The notes under the pieces are model-generated. The model was not told the DNA's origin, searched no databases, and saw only the letters and a program-made list of their open reading frames with translations. From assembly GCF_026343115.1 (NCBI RefSeq), contig NZ_JAPEMC010000002.1, forward strand, positions 620,001-684,000: a DNA stretch of 64,000 bases, written 5' to 3'. The DNA is from Streptomyces sp. NBC_00102 (lineage in GTDB: Bacteria > Actinomycetota > Actinomycetes > Streptomycetales > Streptomycetaceae). Shown here one piece after another: positions 57,661-64,000 of the stretch (positions are counted from its first letter, which is position 1; each line of letters starts with the position of its first letter). The translations under genes and the position numbers were made by a program.

Positions 57661-60600
57661 ATGCCCGACGACTACAACACCACCGGATTCCAGCAGGACG
57701 ACAGCGGGATCTACGGCGACACCAAGAACCAGGGCTCCAGGTCCGACTACGACAGCTGGGACTGGAAGCAGATCATGGCCGCCGTCACCGGTGGCTCGAA
57801 CATGACCCCCGGCGCCGGCGGGGAAGCCCGGGCGTCCTCGGTGTCCAACCCGCAGACCCTGATGACGGCGGCCAACGAGTTCCAGGCCGTGCAGGAACTC
57901 ATGGAGATGGTCGGCAAGAGCCTCGCCGACCAGGCCAAGGCGCTGGCGGGAGGAAAGGGCGCGCCGTGGCAGGGCGCTGCGGCGGACGCCTTCGCGGACA
58001 CCATGACGACCTTCTCCAGGGAGGTCCTCGCCAACGCGGCCGCCCTCGGCGGCGGTTCCACCGGCACCCCGGTGGGCCCGAGCCTCGTCCAGGGCGCCAA
58101 CTCCCTCGCCTTCGCCCAGGCCCAGATCCACGCCATCGACACCTGGTACGCCAACGAAGCGATCAAGGTGGGCGTCGTCCCCATGGCGAACGGCCTCATC
58201 CCGGTCAGCCAGCGTCCGGACATCGTCGAGATGATGACCAACGACATGCGGTCCGTGCTGAAGTCCCTCGCGAACAACTACTCGACCGTCACGCAGTCCC
58301 TGAACAACGTGAAGCCCAAAGCCGTCACACCGCCCACCAGCGACCCCGCGAGCACGGGCGACGGCAAGAACAACGACCAGGACCTCGACCAGTACAAGGG
58401 TGGCGGCGGCCAGAACGGCATCAAGTCCCCCGACCTGAACACCGGCACCGGCGGCGGTTCGGGGGGAGGCACCGGGGGAGGCGTCAACTCTCCCGACCTC
58501 TCGACCCTCGGCGGCGGCAGTGGCGGTACGGGCGGCACCGCGAGCCCGTACACGGGCGGCACCGCCTCCCCGGACCTGGCAACCGGTTCGGGGGGCGGGA
58601 TCACCGCGCCCGACCTGGCGACGCTGGGGACCGGAGACGGTACGGGCACGGGCGGCACCGCGAACCCGTACACCGGAGGCGTGGCCTCCCCGGACCTGGC
58701 CACGGGCGCGAGCGGCATCGGTTCGCCAGACCTGGGAGCGCTGGGCACCGGGGACGGCACGGGCACCGGGGGCACCGCGGACCCGTACACGGGCGGTACC
58801 GGACTGCCCGAGCTGGGTGCCGGTTCCACCGTCGACCCCTACACCGGAACGTCGATCCCCGGGGCGTCGACCCCCGGGGCGTTGAACCCCGGGGCGTTGA
58901 ACCCCGGGGCGTTGGACCCCGGGGCGTTGGACCCCGCCCTGGACGGCGTACTCAATCCGCCGACCGGTACGGCGGGTACCGGCACCCCGGCAGCTTTCCC
59001 CCTCGGCGGGCTGGGCGGCATACCCTCGGCGTCCATCGGCACCCCGGGCTCCTCCGGCTCCGGCCAGAACCTGAGCGAGCTGCCGAACGCCTGGACGGGC
59101 GGTTCCACGACACCGGACCTGCCCGGAGTCACACCCGCGGGCCTCCCGGAGACGGGCACGGGAGCGGCCGGACTGCCGGACGGCCTCTCTCCCTCCGCGA
59201 TGCCCACATCCGGCCTCGTCTCCGCGCCCGGCCTGTCGGCCGACGGTGTGGGTGCGTCCGGTATGCCGATGATGCCGATGTCCCCGGGTGTGGGGGCGGG
59301 TGCGGCCGGTGCGGGTTCGGGTGCGGAGCGTCCGGATGCGGCGGGTCTGCTGGGTGGTGCGGGTGTGGTGCCGTGGGCGTCGCCGGGCGGGTTGGACGAT
59401 TTCGCGCCGGTGGCGGGGGTTGCCGCGGGTGGTGCGGAGTTGGGGGGCGTTCCTGCGGCGTTCGAGGGTGTTCCGGGGGCGGGTGTGCCGTTGCCCGGTT
59501 CCGAGGCGTCCGGTCTGTCGGGGGACGGTGTGGGTGCGTCCGGTATGCCGATGATGCCGATGTCCCCGGGTGTGGGGGCGGGTGCGGCCGGTGCGGGTTC
59601 GGGTGCGGAGCGTCCGGATGCGGCGGGTCTGCTGGGTGGTGCGGGTGTGGTGCCGTGGACGGAGGAAGGCGCTCCGGGGACGGCCGGCGAACTCCCCGCC
59701 GCCGGTGCGCCGTCCGGCGGCGCGGGCCTGACCGGGCCCGGTGTCGCCGCGTCCACCGCGGAGGGCGCTTCCACCGCGGCCGAAACCGGCACCCCCCTGA
59801 TGCCGATGATGCCCGGCGCGCATACCGCGGGCGCGGGGACGAGGGGCAACACGGAAGGCGAACGGCCCGACAGCGCAGGCCTGTTGGGCGGCCCGGCCAC
59901 CTCATGGCTGCCCCACCCCTCGGAGCACACCGGCGAGGCGGCCTCCGCGGGCGCGGCGGCCGGCGGTGCAGTCCTCAACGGGCTGACGGAGCAGGGCACC
60001 ACCCCGCCCCCGGCGGCGACGGCCGACGCCGTCTCCTCGGCCGGAGCGCCCGCCCCGGCCCCGGGCGCTCCCGCGCCTTCGGCCGGCGCGGACGGTGGCC
60101 CCGAGGAATGGGGCGCGGCAGGCGGTACGCCCCTGATCCCCGGGGTTCCCCTCAGCGTCCCGGGGACGGCGGGCGGCCCCGGCACACCCTCCGCCGCGCC
60201 GGGTTCGGGACGCGGCGGCCAAGGCCGACCGGCCCCCGCCGGAGCCGCGACGGCGGAAGCCGGCGACGCCGGAGAGGAGTCCGCGGCGCCCGCCCCCCTG
60301 CCGGACGACCTCCTGGCGGTCACCCCCTTGCCGGAGGACCTCCTGACCACCGCCCCCCTGCCGGACGGCCTCCTGGCACCCGCCCCGCTGCCGGAGGACC
60401 GGATCGCCGTCGTCGCACCCGAGGGGGACACCGACGACGTCTCGGCCTGGGACGTGGCCGCCGCCGGCTTCAGCCCGCTGCTGCTCGCGCTCGCGGGCCG
60501 AGGAGCAGCGGCGGACGGCGGCGACGACGTCGGCACCTCCCGTTACACCGTCGCCGATCCGGCGGTGTGGGACGCCGAGGGGAGCGCCGTACAGCTGGCC

Positions 60601-60906
60601 GAGCACGCGGTCGCACCCGCCGCCCCGACGACCGGGCACGACGGTCCGGAACTCACCACGTGGCGGCCCTCCCAGAGGCCCGCCCCCGCAGCGGGGACCG
60701 TCCAATTCGCAGGAGCGGGAGAACCGCCGCGGTCCGGGGACGGCGGCGACCCGGGGGACCAGCCCACCGAATCCGACAAGGACCCCGACGGGTCCGCCGA
60801 GGACCCGGAGGAGGAGAACGAGGAGACGGGCGCCGTCCAACTGCTGCGCCAGGACGCCTCCACCTGGGGGACCCGCCCCCAGGTCATCCCGGATTCCCTC
60901 GGCTGA
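57661..60906 (+). CDS. WXG/PPE-like T7SS protein with long Gly/Ala/Pro repeat region
   Basis: 1,081 residues from the ATG at 57661 (GAGAG about nine bases ahead); an upstream GTG at 57571 adds an Arg-rich stretch that looks non-native. Residues 1-220 are helical with a WXG-type turn (APWQGAAADAFADTM) and long helices including IHAIDTWYANEAIKVGVVPM, like PPE/WXG100-fold substrates. Residues 240-700 are repeats: 40-residue Gly-rich units, PGALN/PGALD pentads, and the motif GMPMMPM...ERPDAAGLLGGAGVVPW twice, plus a diverged third copy (LMPMMPGA...ERPDSAGLLGG). Four LP(D/E)DLL units follow (nt 60292-60405). The C-terminal 200 residues hold YTVADPAVWD and STWGTRPQVIPDSLG, which look like conserved binding segments. 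It is probably an exported surface protein of this ESX system. Confidence 0.75.
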   Translation: MPDDYNTTGFQQDDSGIYGDTKNQGSRSDYDSWDWKQIMAAVTGGSNMTPGAGGEARASSVSNPQTLMTAANEFQAVQELMEMVGKSLADQAKALAGGKGAPWQGAAADAFADTMTTFSREVLANAAALGGGSTGTPVGPSLVQGANSLAFAQAQIHAIDTWYANEAIKVGVVPMANGLIPVSQRPDIVEMMTNDMRSVLKSLANNYSTVTQSLNNVKPKAVTPPTSDPASTGDGKNNDQDLDQYKGGGGQNGIKSPDLNTGTGGGSGGGTGGGVNSPDLSTLGGGSGGTGGTASPYTGGTASPDLATGSGGGITAPDLATLGTGDGTGTGGTANPYTGGVASPDLATGASGIGSPDLGALGTGDGTGTGGTADPYTGGTGLPELGAGSTVDPYTGTSIPGASTPGALNPGALNPGALDPGALDPALDGVLNPPTGTAGTGTPAAFPLGGLGGIPSASIGTPGSSGSGQNLSELPNAWTGGSTTPDLPGVTPAGLPETGTGAAGLPDGLSPSAMPTSGLVSAPGLSADGVGASGMPMMPMSPGVGAGAAGAGSGAERPDAAGLLGGAGVVPWASPGGLDDFAPVAGVAAGGAELGGVPAAFEGVPGAGVPLPGSEASGLSGDGVGASGMPMMPMSPGVGAGAAGAGSGAERPDAAGLLGGAGVVPWTEEGAPGTAGELPAAGAPSGGAGLTGPGVAASTAEGASTAAETGTPLMPMMPGAHTAGAGTRGNTEGERPDSAGLLGGPATSWLPHPSEHTGEAASAGAAAGGAVLNGLTEQGTTPPPAATADAVSSAGAPAPAPGAPAPSAGADGGPEEWGAAGGTPLIPGVPLSVPGTAGGPGTPSAAPGSGRGGQGRPAPAGAATAEAGDAGEESAAPAPLPDDLLAVTPLPEDLLTTAPLPDGLLAPAPLPEDRIAVVAPEGDTDDVSAWDVAAAGFSPLLLALAGRGAAADGGDDVGTSRYTVADPAVWDAEGSAVQLAEHAVAPAAPTTGHDGPELTTWRPSQRPAPAAGTVQFAGAGEPPRSGDGGDPGDQPTESDKDPDGSAEDPEEENEETGAVQLLRQDASTWGTRPQVIPDSLG
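58521..58850 (+). repeat. About 120-bp tandem repeat, three copies (Gly-rich)
   Basis: The segment GGCACCGCG(A/G)(A/G)CCCGTACAC recurs with CCCGTA at 58545, 58665 and 58782, encoding GGTAxPYTGG followed by SPDL. Units encode about 40 residues. Confidence 0.85.
58858..58935 (+). repeat. 15-bp tandem repeat (PGALN/D), about five copies
   Basis: CCCGGGGCGTTG(A/G)AC-type units encode PGAST, PGALN, PGALN, PGALD, PGALD. Each DNA unit carries the palindrome CCCCGGGG. Confidence 0.9.
59242..59376 (+). repeat. 135-bp perfect direct repeat, copy A
   Basis: Identical base for base to 59524-59658 (282-bp step). It encodes GVGASGMPMMPM followed by ERPDAAGLLGG and VVPW. Codon choice is rich in GGT and GCG, unlike the GGC/GCC style of the rest of the gene. 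Confidence 0.95.
59524..59658 (+). repeat. 135-bp perfect direct repeat, copy B
   Basis: Second copy of 59242-59376. The flanks differ on both sides. The 147-bp spacer between the copies uses the same GGT/GCG-rich codon style. Confidence 0.95.
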
Positions 60907-61247
60907 CGAGGAGGAGCCCCGGGGCCTGGGTGGTGTCCGGACCGTCCCGGGGTCGGCCACCCGGCCCGGGGCCCCGGCGGCTCGTCCCGGGGCCGGCCAC
61001 CCGTCCCGGGGCCCCGGCGGCTCGGAGGCATCGCGGGGGCAGGACCCCCGGACGGAGGGGCAGAGATCGGGCGGGAACGGTTTCCGGGCGGTGCGGCGGA
61101 TGTGGAATGGCCACGCACGCGGACGACGGCCACGCGGTTCATTGCCCGGGCTCACCTCCCGGGGGCGTCACCCTCGGCGCTCGCGGGAACGGCCGGCCAG
61201 TCCGCGGATGCCGTGTTCCCACTTCTCCGACGTACAGGAGCATTTAG
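60907..61247. other. Intergenic region between the T7SS cluster and the sortase substrate
   Basis: About 340 bp without a supported gene. The first part holds the GC-only 40-bp tandem repeat (60944-61023), which can fold strongly and may act as a terminator for the WXG/PPE-like gene. The second part leads into the next gene's AGGAG ribosome site; no clear promoter is visible. Confidence 0.45.
60944..61023. repeat. 40-bp tandem duplication
   Basis: Two units of 40 bp (60944-60983 and 60984-61023) differ at two positions. Each contains GGGGCCCCGGCGGCTC and self-complementary CCGG/GGCC runs. Confidence 0.9.
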
Positions 61248-62144
61248 GTGCCCTCGCACTTCCTCAGACGTTCCCGCAGCGCGGCCGCCGTTCTCGGCCT
61301 GGCGGTCGCCCTGCCCCTGTGCGGCGCCGGATCCGCGCACGCGCACGACGCGCACTCCTGCGACCGCATCGGCGTCGAATACACCTCGGACCGTGGACAG
61401 CACTGGTTCAGCAGCGGTGTCATCGCGGGGGACGCCCCTGCGACCAGGGTCGACGTGCGCCTCAAGGGCGAGCCGGCGGCGGGATGCCAGTACGTGCTCT
61501 CGCTCGCCTCGTACAGCACCGAGGGCCCGAACTGGGCGTCCTCGGGCACCCAGAAGTTCCTCGGCCGGGACAGCGTGGTCCTCACGAAGGACCTGGCGCA
61601 GACGGTTCTGGACGTCTCCGCCTTCACTCCCGAGTGCTTCGGGCAGATCGACCTCTACAGCGGCGACCGCGCGTACGACGGCACGGACGCGCCGGTGCCG
61701 CATTACCCGGACTCGCAGATAGGTTCCCACCTCATCGCGCACTGGAACGGAGGCGCCGCCTGCGCCCCCGCACCCCCCGTCACCCCGACGCCGGACGCTT
61801 CGACGACGCTGCCCGCGGCCACCCCCACCCCCACGCCCAGCCCGACGACTCCCGTCGCCGACACCCCGTCGCCGAGCGCGACGCCCACGACCACTTCCCC
61901 GGTACCCGCCCCGAGTGGGACCCCCACCGGGAGCACCCCGGCGCCTTCCGCATCCACGACGCCTCCCGCGGCGGCCACCCCGGACGAGCCCCCCACCGAC
62001 TCGACGGTCCCCGGCACTCTGGCGAGCACCGGCGGCGACAGCACCACCACCCTCGTGACGACCCTCGCGGCGACCGTCCTCGTGGCCGTGGGCGTGGGTC
62101 TGTACGCGTTCACCCGTCGCCGTCGCCAGGGACTCGTCAACTGA
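61248..62144 (+). CDS. Cell-wall surface protein with LASTG (class E) sortase signal
   Basis: 298 residues; GTG start with AGGAG about eight bases ahead. A signal peptide (SRSAAAVLGLAVALPLCGAG, cleavage near AHA-H) precedes a globular domain of about 140 residues with four cysteines (HSCDR, AGCQY, PECFG, AACAP), probably two disulfides. A Pro/Thr stalk follows. The C-terminus is a sorting signal: LASTG, a hydrophobic segment (LVTTLAATVLVAVGVGLYAF) and TRRRRQ. LAxTG is the preferred motif of class E sortases in Streptomyces. The globular domain is not recognised. It is transcribed towards the bidirectional terminator shared with the GH18-PL7 gene. Confidence 0.85.
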   Translation: MPSHFLRRSRSAAAVLGLAVALPLCGAGSAHAHDAHSCDRIGVEYTSDRGQHWFSSGVIAGDAPATRVDVRLKGEPAAGCQYVLSLASYSTEGPNWASSGTQKFLGRDSVVLTKDLAQTVLDVSAFTPECFGQIDLYSGDRAYDGTDAPVPHYPDSQIGSHLIAHWNGGAACAPAPPVTPTPDASTTLPAATPTPTPSPTTPVADTPSPSATPTTTSPVPAPSGTPTGSTPAPSASTTPPAAATPDEPPTDSTVPGTLASTGGDSTTTLVTTLAATVLVAVGVGLYAFTRRRRQGLVN

Positions 62145-62179
62145 CTCTCCCCAACTGACTCTCCCTGACGTGAAACCGT

Positions 62180-62257
62180 TCCGTTCCGCCGACGGCGGCC
62201 ACGGAACGGACCGAGGGCCCGACGCCCGGAACCCAAGAGGGTGGCGTCGGGCCCTCG
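62180..62257. terminator. Bidirectional terminator with two hairpins
   Basis: CGAGGGCCCGACGCC (62212-62226) pairs perfectly over 15 bp with 62243-62257 (loop 16), followed by GGCCTTTCG. Just before it, TCCGTTCCG pairs with CGGAACGGA across the CCGACGGCGG loop (about 62180-62209). It lies between convergent genes and serves both. Confidence 0.85.
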
Positions 62258-62276
62258 GGCCTTTCGTGGTGGCCGG

Positions 62277-64000
62277 TCAGCCGTGCGAGACGTCCAGCGC
62301 GTAGAACGCGACCTTGGCGCCTTCCGTGCTGCTGCCCGACGCCGACTGGTTGTAGGCCCCCGCCTTGAAGTACTGCTGGTAGGACTTGAAGGAGTCGGCG
62401 ATGGGGTAATGGGTGGTGCTTCCGTCGACCGTGAGATCGATGGTGTCGCCGCCCGAGACGCCGATGGTGTAGCTCCACTTCTCGCCGACCGCCACATGCC
62501 CCACCGTGTGGGTGGTCTGGCCGCCCGAGGGGGAGTTCTCGGTGCCCAGGACGATGTCGCCGTCGGCGTGGTAGTACAGCTCCAGCAGTGGCTTGGTGGA
62601 GGAGCCCCCCTCACCGAGGTGGATCTGCCCCACGCACACGTTGGACGTCACCGACACGACGCGCAGGGTCGCGCTCATCCGGTGGGTGCCGTCGAGCGAC
62701 CAGTTGGCACTGCCCCCGCCCGGGTTCATCTCCCGCAACTCCGACCGGGGCGACTTGGAGTTGGGAGTGGTGACGCCCTTCTCCGGCGACCAGAAGGTCA
62801 TGGCGCCGTCGTCGGCGGTGAAGAAGTAGGCGTCCTGGTAACCGCTCCGGAGCTGCGACGCGGAGACGGTGGTCGGGGATCCGGGGGAGCCCACCGGTTC
62901 CTGGAGCTGCCAGATCGACAAGTCGATGCCGCCCCCGGTGCCGGCCTCCGGGGCGGCGTTGGTGCCGCCCTCGTCGAGTCGGTTCCCGCTGTCCGGGAGT
63001 TGAGCCGTGGCGGAGGAGGAGGCGGAGGGCGTCGGCGTGCCGCTGACCGTTCCCTGGCCGGTGACCGGCTTCGCGGCCGACTGCGCGTCGGGGCTGGTGG
63101 TGGTGACGGTTTCGAAGGTCTTCAGGAACTGGTAGTCGCTCTGCTCGGTGCCGCTGCACGAATCGGAGAGCGTCCCGGCTTCGGGGCAGGCCTCGTCACG
63201 GCCCACCGCCCAGAACGCCAGCTGCCGGATGCCCTTCTCCACGGCGAAGGCCGCCAGCCGCTCGGCGTCGTCCGTGGTGAACACCTCGCCAGGAGTGTCG
63301 TTCACCCCGATCATCGGTGTGTTGCCCTCCATCGCCCACAGTTCCTCGGACGACTTCGACGGCCAGATGCCGCCGAGTTGGCCGTGCAGTGCCGTGGCGG
63401 CGTCGATGGCGGTCTGCCCCATGTCGTCCACCGCGGACCCGTAGTCCATCGTCATGATGTTGACGAGCGACACCCGCAGGCCCGTACTCTCGGCGTCCTG
63501 CAACATGGCGACACCGTCCGCCTCCAGGCCCTGCAGGCCCGAAGGCAGTGTGAACTGGACGTCCAGCGGGTGACCCGCCGCCTCGGACTGCTTCTGCAGC
63601 GCGGCCAGTGCCTGGTTACGACGGTGGTTCGCGGCGCTGTCGGCCAGCGCGGCACCTTCGATGTCGAAGTCGAGCCGCGACAGGCCGAGCGCGTCCACGA
63701 CCGTGCGGTACTGCTCCTGCAGAGCCGTCACGGATTCGCACGCCTGACCGAGCTCGGTCCCCGAGGCCCCGCCGAAGGACGCGATCACGTCCCCGCCCGC
63801 ACCACGCAGCCCCTGCACGGCCGACAACCAGCCCGCGTCCGTGACCGGTGTGTTCCCGTTGAAGGTGGCCTTGCAGCCCCCGCCGTCCAGCACGAAGGCG
63901 AGCGTGGCGTGCCGCAGACCCGCCTGCCGCGCCCTGTCCAGGTCGGAGGGCGACCCCCACGTCTCCACGTACGGTGCCGCGTACCGGGAGGGCCACCCGG
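62277..64000 (-). CDS. GH18 chitinase-like / PL7 polysaccharide lyase fusion, 5' end missing
   Basis: The frame is open to the right edge; a GTG at 63968 is internal, because upstream codons give RYAAPY before VETW, the expected GH18 N-terminal strand. The first domain has GH18 features: IASFGG, LSRLDFDIEG (the DxDxE catalytic signature) and LVNIMTMDYGS. A Ser/Thr/Pro linker follows. The C-terminal domain of about 220 residues (from LSIWQLQEP) carries all three alginate-lyase-2 (PL7) motifs: RSELRE, GQIHLG and YFKAGAYNQ, the last with its catalytic Tyr. The enzyme is presumably secreted and would combine a chitin/GlcNAc-directed glycosidase fold with a uronic-acid polysaccharide lyase. The signal peptide is outside the window. 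Confidence 0.88.
   Translation of the reverse strand, partial: GWPSRYAAPYVETWGSPSDLDRARQAGLRHATLAFVLDGGGCKATFNGNTPVTDAGWLSAVQGLRGAGGDVIASFGGASGTELGQACESVTALQEQYRTVVDALGLSRLDFDIEGAALADSAANHRRNQALAALQKQSEAAGHPLDVQFTLPSGLQGLEADGVAMLQDAESTGLRVSLVNIMTMDYGSAVDDMGQTAIDAATALHGQLGGIWPSKSSEELWAMEGNTPMIGVNDTPGEVFTTDDAERLAAFAVEKGIRQLAFWAVGRDEACPEAGTLSDSCSGTEQSDYQFLKTFETVTTTSPDAQSAAKPVTGQGTVSGTPTPSASSSATAQLPDSGNRLDEGGTNAAPEAGTGGGIDLSIWQLQEPVGSPGSPTTVSASQLRSGYQDAYFFTADDGAMTFWSPEKGVTTPNSKSPRSELREMNPGGGSANWSLDGTHRMSATLRVVSVTSNVCVGQIHLGEGGSSTKPLLELYYHADGDIVLGTENSPSGGQTTHTVGHVAVGEKWSYTIGVSGGDTIDLTVDGSTTHYPIADSFKSYQQYFKAGAYNQSASGSSTEGAKVAFYALDVSHG

Overview
The window looks like part of a Streptomyces-type actinomycete chromosome. 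The DNA is very GC-rich, with G/C at almost every third codon position. GTG starts are frequent, purine-rich ribosome binding sites are strong, and the genes belong to actinobacterial families: a type VII (ESX) secretion core, WXG100 proteins, a class-E (LAxTG) sortase substrate and Tat-type lipoproteins. Names come from motifs read in the translations. No database search was run.

Left part (1-8192). A 5'-truncated bulb-lectin protein ends tail-to-tail with a minus-strand gene for a large protein whose C-terminal part resembles an ADP-ribosyltransferase fold without its catalytic glutamates. Next to it is a tightly coupled minus-strand operon with two GTGA overlaps. It encodes a processive family 2 (cellulose-synthase-like) membrane glycosyltransferase, a GH26-like lipoprotein that seems to have lost both catalytic glutamates, and a GT39-like membrane glycosyltransferase. 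This looks like a surface-polysaccharide unit.

Centre (8617-42252). A plus-strand cassette starts with a YbaB/EbfC-like protein and a small WXG100/EspC-like helical protein. It continues directly into one uninterrupted 31.8-kb reading frame of 10,589 residues. That giant protein has a WXG100-like, CpnT-like N-terminus with hydrophobic and glycine-zipper segments, followed by low-complexity DNA-repeat regions. Then come a long charged helical region, an alpha-solenoid-like region of 'P-x-L' repeats, and about 18 copies of a beta-rich unit separated by short helical hairpins. I saw no cysteine anywhere in it and no recognisable C-terminal toxin. A membrane-anchored bulb-lectin protein, paralogous to the one at the left edge, follows it.

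Right part (42681-60906). A type VII secretion core runs in order: EccC (three ATPase domains), EccD, EccB, a paralog of the ART-like protein, and a fusion of a right-handed beta-helix with an EccA/CbbX-like AAA+ ATPase and a second degenerate AAA+ domain. Two small WXG100 proteins, a helical T7SS-associated protein and a 1,081-residue WXG/PPE-like repeat protein follow. No EccE and no mycosin protease are present. The plausible reading is that this core exports the giant protein and its small helical partners, with the lectin and ART-like paralogs as surface accessories.

Right edge (61248-64000). A sortase-anchored surface protein and a 3'-truncated view of a GH18-PL7 fusion enzyme (5' end outside the window) converge on a strong bidirectional terminator. 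No tRNA, rRNA, CRISPR array, transposase or attachment site was recognised.
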